Shown here piece by piece: positions 49,901-63,063 of a DNA stretch of 64,000 nt (position 1 is its first letter; every line of letters starts with the position of its first letter). The DNA is taken from assembly GCA_022575985.1 (NCBI GenBank), contig JAKSXM010000007.1, positions 51,738,501 through 51,802,500 on the forward strand, given 5' to 3'. A program made the translations under genes and the position numbers. Under the pieces are notes generated by a model. It was not told where the DNA came from. It saw only the letters and a program-made list of their open reading frames with translations, and ran no database searches. The DNA comes from Anagrus nilaparvatae. Lineage: Eukaryota; Arthropoda; Insecta; Hymenoptera; Mymaridae.

Positions 49901-52132
49901 CAGTTAATGACTTTAATCATGAAATCCCATCATCAAGACTTGATCCGATTGAGAGAAAGCGTCAAGATTATATTAAAGAACTTATTAGTACAGAACATGT
50001 ATATATTCAGGATATGCGATTGGTCCATGAGGTGATTTTTTAATTTTTTTCTTTTTCTTTTATCTGGTAGTTTCTTTAGAATAATTTAGTGCTTTTAAAA
50101 ATGTCTATTTTATAATTTACATAGGTTTTTGAAAAACCTCTTGTTGCAAGTAGAGTTTTATCTGATGATGAAGTTGAAAAAATATTTGTAAATTGGAGAG
50201 ACATCATAGTATGTAATGATAATTTTTTGAGGTAAATAATGAGAAACTAAACTGAAGAATATATACTGATTCTTTAACAAATATTTTAAAAGTTTACAAT
50301 GAATATATATTTTTTTTTAAATAGAACCTTAAGAATCAGACGGGATAATAGCGAAGGTGGTATTGTAAGGATGATTGGCGATATCTTATGTGAAAATGTA
50401 AGTAAAATTACCCAATTTTGATGCATGACAAGCAAAAATAAGTTCCGTTTTTTATGTGACTCATAAAATACACTTTTAGATTCCAAGAATGTCAGTTTAT
50501 ATTAGATTTTGTAGTTGCCAAATATCAGCAGCAATATTTCTTCAAAAATTAACTGAAACTTCACCACATTTTGTTGAAATTGTACAACGATGTCAACAAG
50601 ATCCTCGCACTAAGGGTATGCCCTTAAGTTCATTTTTAATAAAACCAATGCAAAGGATAACAAAATACCCACTAATTATTGGAAAGGTATACATAAATTT
50701 TATTAATTAAAAAAGTTAATATTGGATATTAATTTATCATTTTCTTTTAGATTTTGGAATATACGCGACACGATCATCCAGACAGACAGTATTTGCAAGA
50801 AGCTTTAGCAAAAGCAGAAGAATTTTGTATACAAGTAAGCAACTTCAAAAATTTATATTACTTTGTTTTTCAGGAATTACTTATAAAAATTTTTGTAGGT
50901 AAATGAAGGAGTTCGAGAAAAAGAAAACAGTGATAGATTGGAATGGCTTCAAACTCATGTAGCATGCGATGGATTAGAAGAGCCGCTTGTCTTTAACTCC
51001 CTCACGAATTCTCTAGGGCCAAGAAAACTTTTGCACTATGGTATTCTTCATAAGTTGAAAAGTGGCAAAGAATTAGTTGGATTTCTCACAAACGATTTTT
51101 TATTGTTTGCACAGCCTATGAAATCTATTTCATCTGGACAGCAATTTTCATTTGAAAGAAATGAACATCATAAATTTAAACTTTATAGAAAAGTAAATAT
51201 ACTTTTTATAATTTTTTAAATTTCCTGATTAAGATTATTTATATTCATTTGTATTTTGATTTTAGCCAATTTTCTTGCAAGATTTAACTTTGTTTGGTGA
51301 CCCTGAATTGAATGGTAATATGTACGTAACATATAATGGTGGAGATATTTCTGATAATAGAATATTAAAATTAGGAGACACAAAAAAAAATATTACTTTA
51401 TTAGCTCCTTCAACAAGTGAATGCTCATTATGGATAAAAAGGATAACTGAAGCAAGAAGAAAATTTGTTGAAAATGAAAGAAGCCGATTACAACGACAAC
51501 GTTCAAGTAAGTTTAAGTAAATTTTATCAATAAATTTTATGCAGGTATTCTTTGAAGACTTAAATTTTTATGACCATAAATTTTTTAAACGTTCACAGGA
51601 CAAGCACAATTTAAGGCATGTGGTCGTTTACTTGTGACTGTAGTCGAGGGTTTGCACTTAAAAGTTGTTTCAGGTAATTTTTAATAAATTAACCAAATTT
51701 GTATTTTTTTAATAAAAATTTTGATTTTTAGGAAAATGCCATGTATATTGTAAAGTTTCTATGGGTTCTCAAGAAGAACAAACAAATGTAGTTACAGGTA
51801 CAGACTGTCCTATTTGGAATACTTCAATGCAATTTCAAGTTAAAGATTTATATGAAGATACATTATGTATAACTATCTTTGACAAAGGTTACTTTAGTCC
51901 AGATGGTAATTATTTACAATTTAATAAGACTAATAATTCAAATTTATAGTAAAATTTTAAACAAAACTTCTTTGTAGAATTCTTAGGTCGAGCTGAAATA
52001 AGAATTGTAGACGTCTTAAGAGAAACAAAAGATGCTTATGGACCAATCACTAGAAGAATAAAACTTAGAGAAGTAGTAAGAGGGGACGTTGTTATGAAAT
52101 TAGATTTTCGAGTATTTGGTAATAATCGTTAA
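34972..52132 (+). CDS. ITSN1/Dap160: Intersectin, long isoform (endocytic scaffold with RhoGEF)
   Basis: Scaffold linking clathrin endocytosis to actin; the DH-PH part would activate Cdc42. Thirty-three coding exons total 5388 nt, 1795 residues. Exons run 34972-34993, 35244-35397, 35470-35618, 35696-35824, 36159-36233, 36825-36893, 37740-37886, 37977-38003, 38292-38462, 38639-38990, 39059-39269, then in short steps to 43040-43204, a 6.7-kb intron, and 49904-50031 to 51978-52132. Domains: EH1 (about 10-105, [13 protein letters not shown] loop), EH2 (about 379-480, [13 protein letters not shown]), coiled coil (505-800), SH3A-E (about 834, 952, 1027, 1147 and 1231, each ending GWFP or GxFPxxYV), DH (1305-1480, [20 protein letters not shown]), PH (1527-1650) and C2 (1670-1795). 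EH1 is closed by the unusual donor GTTGTT. Exon 36825 has a weak acceptor (AAAAAG), so skipping is likely. Confidence 0.96.
36729..36800 (+). repeat. Degenerate GTCTAAT minisatellite before an intersectin exon
   Basis: TTGTCTA, TTGTCTAATATTCTAATG, TCTAATG, TTTAATAGTCTAATATTC, TATGTTGTCTAAT: irregular copies of a motif of about 7 bases immediately upstream of the exon at 36825. It occupies the place of the polypyrimidine tract and branch region and may affect exon choice. Confidence 0.5.
37977..38003 (+). CDS. 27-nt intersectin microexon encoding DLFDLLMSK
   Basis: It is bounded by TTTTTTACAG and the donor GTACTT. Its length is a multiple of three and its phase (1/1) matches both neighbours, so it can be kept or skipped. 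It inserts D-L-F-D-L-L-M-S-K into the proline-rich linker between EH1 and EH2. LFDLL fits the clathrin-box pattern L-hydrophobic-x-hydrophobic-acidic loosely, and DLF resembles AP-2 appendage ligands (DxF-like), which would suit an endocytic scaffold. Expression has not been shown. Confidence 0.7.
42532..42540 (+). CDS. Possible 9-nt intersectin microexon (YTR)
   Basis: TATACAAGG lies between AAATAG and GTAAAT in the intron joining exon 42270-42362 to exon 42638. Both neighbours are phase 0 and 9 nt is in frame, so inclusion would add Y-T-R between AAQQ and KGKKPEI just before SH3D. The upstream tract is T-rich, but the acceptor AAATAG is weak. This is speculative without RNA evidence. Confidence 0.35.
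43205..49739 (+). other. Large intersectin intron / possible short-isoform 3' region
   Basis: The 6.5 kb separates the five SH3 domains from the DH-PH-C2 half. If the donor at 43205 is not used, translation stops within five codons (C-K-Y-S-stop, 43217), giving a short intersectin. Long AT-rich stretches with many AATAAA signals (for example around 46500-46750) would serve as a 3' UTR. No independent gene was found. A large foldback (48390-49120) lies within. Confidence 0.5.
48390..49120. mobile_element. Large foldback in the intersectin intron, about 340-bp arms
   Basis: The left arm (48390-48725) and right arm (48782-49120) are inverted copies at roughly 80% identity. Shared blocks include GAACGCTCTCTCCAC / GTGGAAAGAGCGTC, CATATATTTATTTATGATAA, CAACTTGGATCAAAATTCTG, GATCATTTAATTCCAGGG-like and TCAGTAATGAGTTA. 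The spacer is about 55 bases. It has no coding capacity. Transcribed with intersectin, it would fold into a very long hairpin. Confidence 0.85.
49740..49810 (+). CDS. Candidate alternative last exon of intersectin (short isoform)
   Basis: Acceptor TATTGTGTAG is followed by an open stretch in the phase left by exon 43040-43204 (T|CG). It reads [23 protein letters not shown] and ends at TAA (49808-49810). It sits 93 bases before the acceptor of the DH exon (49904), with AATAAA right after the stop. This arrangement would give a GEF-less short intersectin of about 1306 residues. I do not recognise the peptide, so it may be fortuitous. Confidence 0.4.
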
Positions 52133-52534
52133 TTTTAATAAATTTTGTAAATTATATTTTGTTTAATTTATTTTTTTGTATTTTTGTTAAGTGTGATTAA
52201 CTTATAATCATGAGATTCATTCCATTTCTTTTAAATAGTATTTGTAAATATAAAGTCTGATTTTATAGTATTAATTAGTAATTATATTTAAGGTATACAT
52301 AATTTAAAATAATGAAAGTATAATTTTATTGTTGTAAAAATATTTTTATTATTTAAAAAAATATTTTTATATGTCGCTTTACGTATAAAAAATAGTTTTT
52401 TGTTTTTATTTATTTTAATGTATTTTTATTATACATTTATTGTTATTATTGATTAAGACTGAAAAAGAAAATAGTAAATTCTTAAATAAAATTAAGTTTT
52501 CATAAAAAAATAATTACATATAGTATTTTAATTA

Positions 52535-54015
52535 TTAGCTATCAGGTCTTTTATTGAATAAAAATTTGCGAGATTTCATAGATGGATGAAATTTAGAATA
52601 GTAAATGACCATACATATAATACCTAAAATAAATGGTAAAATATTTGATACTGAAATAAGGTAATGATACCAAGCATCAAGTTCACTTGGAAAACCTAAA
52701 GCTATCACACTAGCCATAATATTTTCTAATAAACAAATAACGTAATAAGTTAAATATCTGAAAAATGTTCCACTGTCTTCAGGATTTAAATAATTAAAAA
52801 TATATACAAAACCGAGTACACATGAAAATAAAACCGATGAAATTCTTTCGGTTATTGTAAGTGGTGTATGAGGTATTCGTTTTGAATTTTGACAAAATAT
52901 TATAACGCCTCGGGATTGCATTATAATCCAAGTTGTCATTCCTATCCAATGAAAAAAACACGTACAAATTACTAGAATTTCAGAGATTAAACCCAATGCA
53001 CATATGCATGAAATCCTTGAAACTAAAAATTAAAGAAAAAGAATTATTTTAAAGATAAAAAGTTATTAATGTTGTTACTCACTAGTAATAAAAAAGTGCC
53101 ATAAAAATTGAAGAATTGTTCCAGGAAGAGTAATATTTTTTTTATCCCATTGTGGTAATCTAATACTTCGATTGTAACTAGCCATAGACCATGCCATTAG
53201 GACAAATGAACTTATAATGTTAACAATTTGATGCAGTGCTAAGAAATAAAAAATTTTTTAATGTTTAAGTAATATTTAAAAATTATGATATTAGACTTAC
53301 ACATAACAGTTAATTCTCCTTTGTAATCTTTAATTAAAAAAGATAATTGCAAAATTTGTTGAGGAGCTGCTTCAATAAAGCACTCAAGTACCCTAAGAAG
53401 TGCCATATCCTCTTCCCCTTTTAACATTTTAATATAGAATTTATGCTGATCTAATTTATTATTTTGAGATTCATATTTACGGGACCTTATTGCATAAGTT
53501 AAATTTTTGAAACACCTTTGAGTCATTGTCATTTGAAAAATTACAATAAAACATCCAAATATAAATTTTTTAATTTTTTGCCAAATTGAGCAGTTAGATT
53601 GATTATTAACTCCAAATTTTTCCTATAATATCATAAAATATTTTATTAATTAAAGAGATTTCTTTTAGTTATCCACATAAGAAAGAAAAAATACCTCTTC
53701 ATCTTTTTGATACATTTTTGAGCTAACGATAGTAATGATAAATGATGGAATAAGTATCAAAGATATTGTCCATATGAAAGTTTTTATTTGGTCATGTAAG
53801 TAATACTGAATCATAAGGTTTATATCAACAAAAATATCTATGATATGTGTAGTGATTGCAAATCCTAAAAAAAATATATCCAAATTGGATATTCTGGAAT
53901 TTTTGGGAGGTATATCTGTTACATCAGTCTTATTGTTACAAGAATTTTTATCGTTTGCAATGTCATCATACTTTTGCAAATTACCATCTAAAGCTTTATT
54001 TTCTTCCATTTCCAT
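52535..54015 (-). CDS. XK-related membrane protein
   Basis: Multi-pass plasma-membrane protein of the XK/XKR family; some members are caspase-activated phospholipid scramblases, others have no known activity. Exons: 54015-53695, 53622-53301, 53238-53083 and 53022-52535, totalling 1287 nt and 428 residues. Family marks include LDIFFLGFAITTHIIDIFVD near residue 45, the conserved LRVLECFIEAAPQQILQLSF (about 170-190, containing the ECxxEAAPQ signature), SYNRSIRLPQWDKKNI, LPGTILQFLWHFFIT and HWIGMTTWIIMQSRG, with about 8 hydrophobic segments. The C-terminus (KFLFNKRPDS) is short and shows no obvious caspase site. It is tail-to-tail with intersectin, with 402 bp between the stops. Closest subtype is not determined. 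Confidence 0.9.
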
Positions 54016-55091
54016 TTTTTTTATTTTTTATTGAAAAAAATCACTGGGTTCATTTGTTTTTACACAGTATTTTTCACAAGTAGGTATATATGTAACTTAC
54101 AAAAATTTGAATCAGATATAATTTCTATTATATATATGATTTTGTATAAAAAACTATATTTTTGTTGTAGAAAAAATTCAAAAGAGGATTATATCTCATT
54201 TTTTTAAATATAGGTAAATAATTTAGAGAAAATATAAAAGAGAACTGCTATTTATTTTCAATATTTACAATATTTAATTTATGTACGCCATTTTAATGCT
54301 ATAATATTATTGGACGAGATTATTTTATTTTTTACCCTAACAACTTCTTTTTTTTATTTAAAGTTTTTAAAAAAATTTACCTAACAATAAAAATTTTGGC
54401 CCAACAAATTTTTGGGTTTGTTTGTTATTTGCACTGTGTGTTTTTATTGTTTTGATTAAATGTGTGCATGTTGCAAAAATAAATAATATATAAGGTGTTT
54501 CGGAAATGGAGTGTTATAAATTTTGATAAAACATCTGATTCCGAGACAATCCATATATTTATAGTTTTTGCGCGCGTCTTACTCATATTTATAACGTCTT
54601 TCCGCTAGAATTTTTTGATAAAAATTTTGGGATACGTGTATTAATTTATTTATAATTTGAGCTATATCAAACTTGGTCTATAGTCTACATATTGCAAGAA
54701 GTTTCTATTGAAAATATTAATTCAGGAAGTATGGGAAATACGACAAGAAAAATAAAATAATTTTTTGAATAAGAATAAATTTATTTATTTCACGCAACAA
54801 ATACTTCAGTGCCATAATTTTTGCAAATGCGATAACAAAAGTATTTGTTCATTTTGTTTTATTTTTATTTTTAAGCATATTTTGAGTCATTTCAGTGTGA
54901 AAAAGAAATCAAGAAGTGAATCAATGAGTTTAGAAATAAATTATCTTTCAAATTAAAAAGAATATATGAAAGAAAAATTTGACATGTTTCCAATTATTAA
55001 TTACTAAAAAATTTATTGCCATCGATGTATCTAAATATATTTTTTTGTGATAACTGAATAAAAAGTTTTAATCTAAACAAAAGCTGAAAAT
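54016..55091. other. Intergenic region between the XK-related gene and lunapark
   Basis: The two genes are divergent, so promoters for both should be here. A slightly less AT-rich patch at 54480-54640 (ATAAGGTGTTTCGGAAATGG, TTTTTGCGCGCGTCTTACTC) is the best candidate, or a small decayed repeat. No gene is seen. Confidence 0.4.
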
Positions 55092-57101
55092 ATGGGTATC
55101 ATTTTTTCCAGATTTCGTGTAAGTATTTATAAAAATTTTACTTTTGCGAAAATTGTGGGTTATGTTTAAAAAAAAATTAGATATTTTTCATTTAATTTTT
55201 TTTCATATATTATAACTTGCAAAATAATTGATGAGTTTACAAAAGGTAATAATTAATGCATCAAAGCAATGTTTTTTATAAACATAAATGTAAATTTACT
55301 AATTAGCATATAATGAAAACTCGAATGAAAAATTGAATAAACATTTTAAATTAATTTTAATTAAAAAAACTAAATAAGAAAGTATTTTAAGTTGATATTT
55401 TTAACAGATTATAATTTTAATTGAAAATAAACAGATTAAAAAATTATCTTTTAATTTCAGAAAAAGAAAACAACGATTGAAGTTTTAGAGGAACTTGAAA
55501 AGGTTTGATACTATTTTGATTTTGTTTTATTTTAAGTTATTCAATGTCTATCTTTATTTTACCTATAACAGAAAATCAATGATATCGAAGAATATGGCCA
55601 AGATACAGAACAGAAGCATAAAAAAATAGTTGGAACTTTAATAATTTATAGCGTTGCTTTATATGTTATAACTGCTATTGTTTTTTATTTCTATTTTTTC
55701 CCTGCAAAACTTTATGATCAGATGTTTTATATTACACCTTTATTATTATTTCCATTTTTGTAAGTATTCCAAAGTAAAGAAATTTTTTTACAGTTTTTAA
55801 TACTTAATTAATGATTTTTTTTTAGGATATTATTTACAAAGAAAGGTGTATCATGGTATTATAAAAGAAAAATATCAAGAAATCAGGAAAAATTAATATC
55901 AATGCAAAAAGAAAAAAAGAAAATTTTAGAAGAAGTTACAGAAACTGAAACTTATAAAAAAGCTAAAGAAATCTTAATAAGATTTGCTCCTGATCAATTA
56001 CGCATGACCCCTGTTAGTAAAATATAAAATGGATAATTTAAAGATGTTTTAATATTGATAAAATTATAATTTTCTTTACTTTTTAGTTATCTCCTCAATC
56101 TAATATTATTAAAGTAGCTAATACTACTCCAATTAAAACACCTCAACCTATTGTTAATCAAGAATTACGTAAAAGAGCTATAACTTCTTCAATAATTAAT
56201 CAAAACACTAAAAAAATTGAAGGTCCAACTCCCCCTATTACGCATTCTCAGACTCCTACTACGCCTTATAGATTAAATAATAGACCTTTAAATTCTGGAA
56301 CGCCAGCTAGTAAGTTTTTTTGAATTGAATATTATATCACTTAAAATTATTTAAAAAATTTTTATCAGGAACTCCACTTCCAAGACCAATTTTACCTCAA
56401 CAAAGAAGCTATATTGATCGCTTAGTAGAGTATGTAGTTGGTGATGGGCCAAACAATCGTTATGCATTAATTTGTCGCCAGTGTGATGGTCATAATGGAA
56501 TGTCTTTAAAAGAAGAGTTTGAGTATTTTGGTATTACTTCTTTATTGAATCATATCATATATATATATATGTAGACAACATAAACAATATAACTTAACTT
56601 AATTCATTTGTTCAATAGCATTTAGATGCTGTTATTGCAATTTTTGGAATCCAGCCAGAAAACAAAAGCCTTCAGCTCCAAAACTTGAATTAGATTCTAG
56701 TCCAATATGTCCCAGAAGGATTTCTCTTGAAAGTACAGGATCTGTAAACAACATGTTAAAAGCAAACGCTCAAGAATCTGACAACATTGCTAGTCATTCT
56801 GATACAGGTAATAAATTTGAAAGTTTATTATAACCTTTAGTGTGCCCGTACAATTTTTATTTTTTTTAGATTCTGATATTGAAGTGGTCGATGTAGGAGC
56901 ACATGAAAAACCTGCCATAATTAGCGAATATAAAGAAGATGAAGATGATGATACTAAGAATAAAAGTATGCTGTAAAAAATAAAAAAATATTAAATCATA
57001 AAAACTAATTACACATTATTTATGTAGATGAAGCAGCTTCAGAATCTCAACAAGAAAATGAAAAGATGGATGTTGATGAATCTCCTAAAATTTCCAAGTG
57101 A
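55092..57101 (+). CDS. LNPK: Lunapark (ER three-way-junction protein)
   Basis: Stabilises three-way junctions of tubular ER. Exons: 55092-55118, 55461-55502, 55572-55759, 55826-56012, 56087-56309, 56369-56530, 56619-56807, 56870-56965 and 57028-57101, totalling 1188 nt and 395 residues. MGIIFSRFR gives an N-myristoylation signal (Gly2), conserved in the family. A coiled coil (TTIEVLEELEKKINDIEEYG) precedes two membrane helices (residues about 45-105), then a second coiled coil (NQEKLISMQKEKKKILEEV). A disordered TP-rich linker leads to the C4 zinc finger: CRQCDGHNG.. (about 265) and CCYCNFWNPARK, with YIDRLVEYVVGDGPNNRYAL just before. The tail is acidic (SDIEVVDVG.., DEDDDTKN). All expected parts are present. 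Confidence 0.95.
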
Positions 57102-58779
57102 ATTTTTTTCTTAAAAAAAAAAATTGATTTTATTATCTTGCAAGTTTCTTTGATATACAGTCTGAGATTTTGAATTGTTTTATTAAGAAAATATTTTTTT
57201 ATCTTAACGTAGAATTACAATTAATTAATTTAAAATAATTGCCATCGAAAATTTTCTAAAAAATAAAATATATATGCCCTGTGAGTAATTTAGTAAATAA
57301 TAATATAGTTTTTTTTCTTTTACATTTAATATATATTGCCAAAAACTGATGCATGTGTCAATAATTTTTAATATTTTAATGTAAATAAATTTAACAGTTT
57401 AATTTCATGCATAAAATAAATTTTCTTTTTATGAAAATTGTATTTACATCATATTTTTTTTATTATATCATTGACAATTTCGTACATTTTCTTTGTAAAT
57501 AAAATAAAAATCATCTGAATTTATAAAAACTTAATATACAAAAAAAAAAATTTAATTTTCTTATTTTAAAAACAATATATTCAAATAAGAATTTTTTATG
57601 CTTTAATAAAAGTAAATCCAAAAAATTCGCGAATTTAAATTAAAAAAAAAACGAACAATATATAATTAAAAAACATAATTAAGTTACATAAAAAATACTC
57701 TGAAAATGTAAAATACTTAAAATTAAGATATGAAAAATATAAATGTATAGTCTAATTTAAAAATTATTGTTAAAAAATATTGACTGATACGTTCTAAGTA
57801 AATGAATTTAGTATACAATTAATTGCATGAATTTAAATGTTTATTCTACATTTTTTAAGTAAAAAAATAAGTTCAAAAATATTATGTATTTTTTTTTTAT
57901 TATAACTTTGTAAAGATCTTTATATTGTAAATATGGTACAAAAAAATTTTGGCTGAAATAACATTAATTTATATTAAGTAATGTAAAAGTGATTAATACC
58001 TAAGAGTTCAATTATATATAGTTAGTTTTTTAAAAATAAATAGTCCTGTAATATATAAAACTGTTTTTATTACTATATACAAATTTGCTTTTCATGTTTA
58101 AAAAATGAATAAGAGACAAAATTTTAAGAAGACAAAATTGGCTGATTCCTTTAGGCAAGAACTTTCATGATAATTAAGTTCTCTTGAATGCTAAAAGTCT
58201 ATATGCTAAAAATAAAGCCTAGATTAACTTTTCTAGCTAGAGAAAGGTTGATTTATTTTTGAAAGAAAAGTTCCAAGTATTCTGTAGCAATCAATTTGTA
58301 AACAGATTGGTTTTTTATGATAAACAAACCTTCAGATATGTTATTATCAATTTGAAATATAGGCATGTGGTTAATATTTATTAAAGTTGGTTGCCCTTTA
58401 TGCTTTTTTAAAATTCTGTTTTCAGCACGTTTTTAGCCTATACTGAAAAAATATAAACAAAAACATGCACCTAAAAGAACGAAAAACTTTGAAACAAATT
58501 ATTTTTTATAAAAAAATATTATTTTACTTATTTATTGCAAAGAATTTTTTTTAAGCAATAAAAATTATAATCAGCTACAATTCTAGTAAATATGAGATAA
58601 TCTAATTTTTTCAAAATTGTTAAATTACACAAAAAAAGGTGAATTTTTTTTAAAATTTTAAATATTTTAATATTTAGATAACTTGCGTCATCTGAATCCA
58701 TCATCTTTTTTCCAGATTAGTATTTTTGTCGAAGTTTTGCGCGCGCATTCTTAACGAGGTACGCCATGTGAGAATATTG
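57102..58779. other. Lunapark 3' UTR and NAC-alpha upstream region
   Basis: AT-rich DNA without open frames. AATAAA signals near 57265, 57380 and 57500 suit the lunapark 3' end. A weak inverted pair around CTAGATTAACTTTTCTAG (58211-58240) is noted. The GC-richer block 58735-58830 is the NAC-alpha promoter. Confidence 0.5.
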
Positions 58780-58780
58780 C

Positions 58781-58851
58781 CTCTTCTTTTGTGTTAAAAT
58801 AGTTTTAAGGCGGCTTAATTCTTCATACAGCTTAGCGATTAAAAATAATTG
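58781..58851 (+). promoter_or_regulatory. NAC-alpha non-coding first exon with TOP-like start
   Basis: The pyrimidine tract CCTCTTCTTTTGTG at 58780 resembles a 5' TOP start, common for translation-factor genes. The exon would end TAAAAATAATTG before the donor GTAAAT, and join the acceptor TTTTTTTAG at 59293, six bases before the ATG. Start and splicing are inferred from motifs and the local GC rise (GCGCGCATTC, GGCGGC). Confidence 0.55.
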
Positions 58852-59298
58852 GTAAATCTATAATTTTTTAATGCATCCTTATAATAATCTTAATTTTATG
58901 CTAATTTTGTAACTAATTAAATATTAATAATTTTATTTTTTATAATAGTCAAAAAGATTTTTTATTATTTGATAATTTTAACCTATTTATCAAAGTTGCT
59001 CAGATTTTCATAAATTATGGTTAATTTATTAATTTTAAATATTTAAGATCATTTTAAATTGATAATTATTTGAATTTGTTTATTATAAACTCAGTAAATA
59101 ATTTTTTTAAACTTGATTTTTTTACTAAAATTACTTTGTGAAGTAAAAAAATTTTGGAGCAAATAAAACGATTATCATTTTTTATAAAGAATAATTTTGT
59201 CTGAAAGCTTTATTTTCATTTGTAAACAATTTCTATGATTAATTAAAACTATCTTTAAAGTTTTTAGATAATAATTATGTTTTCTTTTTTTAGCAAAA

Positions 59299-60393
<1,095 letters not shown>

Positions 60394-61995
60394 TAAGAAA
60401 AATACCAATTATTAGGGTTTATATCAATATACTGAGACTCACTAAGTGAGTTCATAAGTTTCAGTCAACTGGGTTCATCTAATGCTTTTGCATTTTATCA
60501 TGTTGCAGTAACAATTAAAAAAAAAAATTTTAATTTATTAAACTAATTTCATATTAAAAAAAATGTATATACTTAATTTCATATGATATAATTAAACGTC
60601 ATAAGTCTTATTCATAAATTATTCTTGTATTTATTTGTTTCAATAGTTCATATTAGTCCATAATGTTAATAAATTTATAAAAGACGCATTTAAATTACAT
60701 ATCTTTATTGTTAAAAGAACAAATTGGGATTTAATATAAAAATATTTATTATCATGTTAAAACGTAATTTATTCTTTTTCTTTGCCACTGTAAATTAGTT
60801 TATTTATATGTATTTATAAATTTTTTATTAGTTCTCTAATTTAAAAAATTGTCCATTAAAATTTTGCTATGAATTCAACTATTTAATTTAGCTTCCAATT
60901 TTTCTCAGCTGTATAATAAATTTAAAAAACGCAATTTTGTCCCTGCGAATTTGACAATGTAAAAATCCTAAATTTAAAGTCAGTCGATAAAAAGTAAAAT
61001 CAGTGTTAACTTTCAATATTATATTAAAAGTTGTTATTAAATTTGGTCATCTTTAAGATTTATATAGTACGATCAGGAAGGAACTCTTGTTCACGATTAA
61101 TCATAAATAATTCCTAACTGCAGGATATAAATTTTAAAGATCACTAGATTTAATATCGAATTTTAATCTGATGTAGAAAAGGCTTTACAAAGGTTTTTAT
61201 ATTGGCCGATAGTAAGTTTTGATCATCGATATTTAGAACTTCTATTATTTTCAAGTAAAAAGATTTTATTTAATTTATTATTGTTAGGTGACACAGGGCA
61301 TGCTCAAATAATTTATATGATAAAATAATACTTTTAAATTGCCTTTATGAAATAAGACAATTTTTGCCCAGGTGCACCAGCCGCATTTCTAAAAAATTTG
61401 TCTTTTAGCTTTAAAAATTCAAATTGCAAAAAAAGAATTACCATTTAGTAGACAACTCTTGATTTTGCAAAGTTTTGATATTTTTATTCATAATTGATCT
61501 TTACCAGATGCTGAGCATACGATTCTAGTCAGGACCACGAATTGTGGGACGCAATAATATTAATTACATTAATAATAATGCTTGGAAGTTTCGGAAGAAT
61601 CATGTAATTAGCAATATTTAATTAAATTTTAGCACCGCACGCCTCCCACTTTTTCCTTATATTTCTAGCGGCAATTTCTGTATAACTTATGATACTCAGG
61701 TGGTTTAAGTTTGAAAATTAGTATAAATTAAAATAGCATTTTTAAAATAATTGTTTACCTTTATTTATTTAAATTAATTTATTAATAAAAGATAAAATTA
61801 ATTTTAAATATTTTAGAAATTTATTTTTAATAAAAGAATTAGATTATTTTTTTTTAATTTACGCTTGGATATAAAGTTAAAGCGATCGCCGCCGAAGTAC
61901 CTATTCTCCGAAATTTAGAAAAGCAACTATTAGCGAGTAAAACCAGGATGAACTTAGATGAACTTAACAAGGTGGAGTATCTATGTTAACTGTAT
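60394..61995. other. NAC-alpha 3' flank and gene-free DNA
   Basis: The first part is the NAC-alpha 3' UTR. No gene is seen in the rest. A somewhat GC-richer patch at 61870-61990 (AAAGCGATCGCCGCCGAAGT, AACTTAACAAGGTGGAGT) precedes the nested elements and is unexplained. Confidence 0.45.
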
Positions 61996-62775
61996 CAGCC
62001 CGGCCTAGGGATGGGCGATATTTATCGATACTTGAAAGTATCGATATTTAGAAAGCGTAAATATCGATATTTTAATTCGATACTTCTGGTAACCGATACT
62101 TCGATACTTCGATATTTTCAGGCAGTATCGTATCGAAAAAATTTTTATAAATTTTGTTAATAAATATTTCTCAAAAAGGTCAAAAATCTGTTAAAAAAAA
62201 AAAAAAATGATTTTATTTATTTGTGAAAACTTATAATTGCAACATTTAGCACATTTAAATTCAATCTTATCTGTTTTCGTCATTAAAAAAGCTTCTGTCT
62301 TCTGCTAAAATTCTTTAAAAACTTTGATTTTGATTAGAGTATCGATACTATAAAATATCGATATTTTTGACTCAAATATCGATGCTCAGTATCGATATTA
62401 AATCTAAATATCGATACCACCGATTCTCGATACCTGACCAGTATCGCCCATCCCTAGCCCGGCCACACTATGACTTGAAATTGAAATTAAAAATGAAATT
62501 GAAAAATAATCGGTGGAAGGGGAAGCCACGCTTTTTAAAATTTATTTATTTATTTGATAAAAATCAATAAAAATAAGGTATTAAATGAAATATTAATCTT
62601 TTATTAGTTAATTGACTTATAAACACGTAAATAAATAATAAATTGTTAATTTTAATTGATTTTTAATAAATAAATAAATAAATAAATTTTAAAAAGCGCG
62701 GCTTCCCCTTCCACCGATTATTTTTCAATTTCATTTTTAATTTCAATTTCAATAACACTCCGTTTTCAAGTCATT
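61996..62775. mobile_element. CAGCCCGGCCACACTATG MITE, split by a hAT-like insertion
   Basis: Removing the insert 62006-62464 restores the left end CAGCCCGGCCACACTATGAC, matching the ends of the 27235-27526 MITE (CAGACCGGCCACACTATAAG). The arms at 62471-62536 and 62687-62753 are inverted copies (AATAATCGGTGGAAGGGGAA with its complement, and an AAAGCGCGGC block). The right terminus has diverged (AACACTCCGTTTTCAAGTCA), so its end is approximate. It has no coding capacity. Confidence 0.75.
62006..62456. mobile_element. hAT-like MITE with perfect 8-bp target duplication
   Basis: It is 451 bp, beginning TAGGGATGGGCGATA and ending with the exact complement TATCGCCCATCCCTA. It is flanked on both sides by GCCCGGCC (61998-62005 and 62457-62464), an 8-bp duplication typical of hAT transposition. 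The interior carries about eight TATCGAT motifs in both subterminal regions. There is no coding capacity. The perfect duplication and ends imply a fairly recent insertion, later than the host MITE. Confidence 0.93.
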
Positions 62776-63063
62776 ACAATTTGAGTAAACTTACCCAAAC
62801 TCACCACGAGGCGGCAGTATAATTAGCCGGTTCCGGTTATTCTGACGGTTATATTATACGTGTGAATAATAGTAAAATTATATAAAGCACATGTTTTTGT
62901 TTATACATTTTTTAATAATATAAAGTATATATCATATAATAATATGAGCAAATATGCAGTAATTTTTGTTTTTTATTATGTTTTAAAATTTTTGATAAGT
63001 GTATGATCATCTAATGATTAAGCAATAATTTTATGTTTTTACTATTTAAATAATAATACAAAA

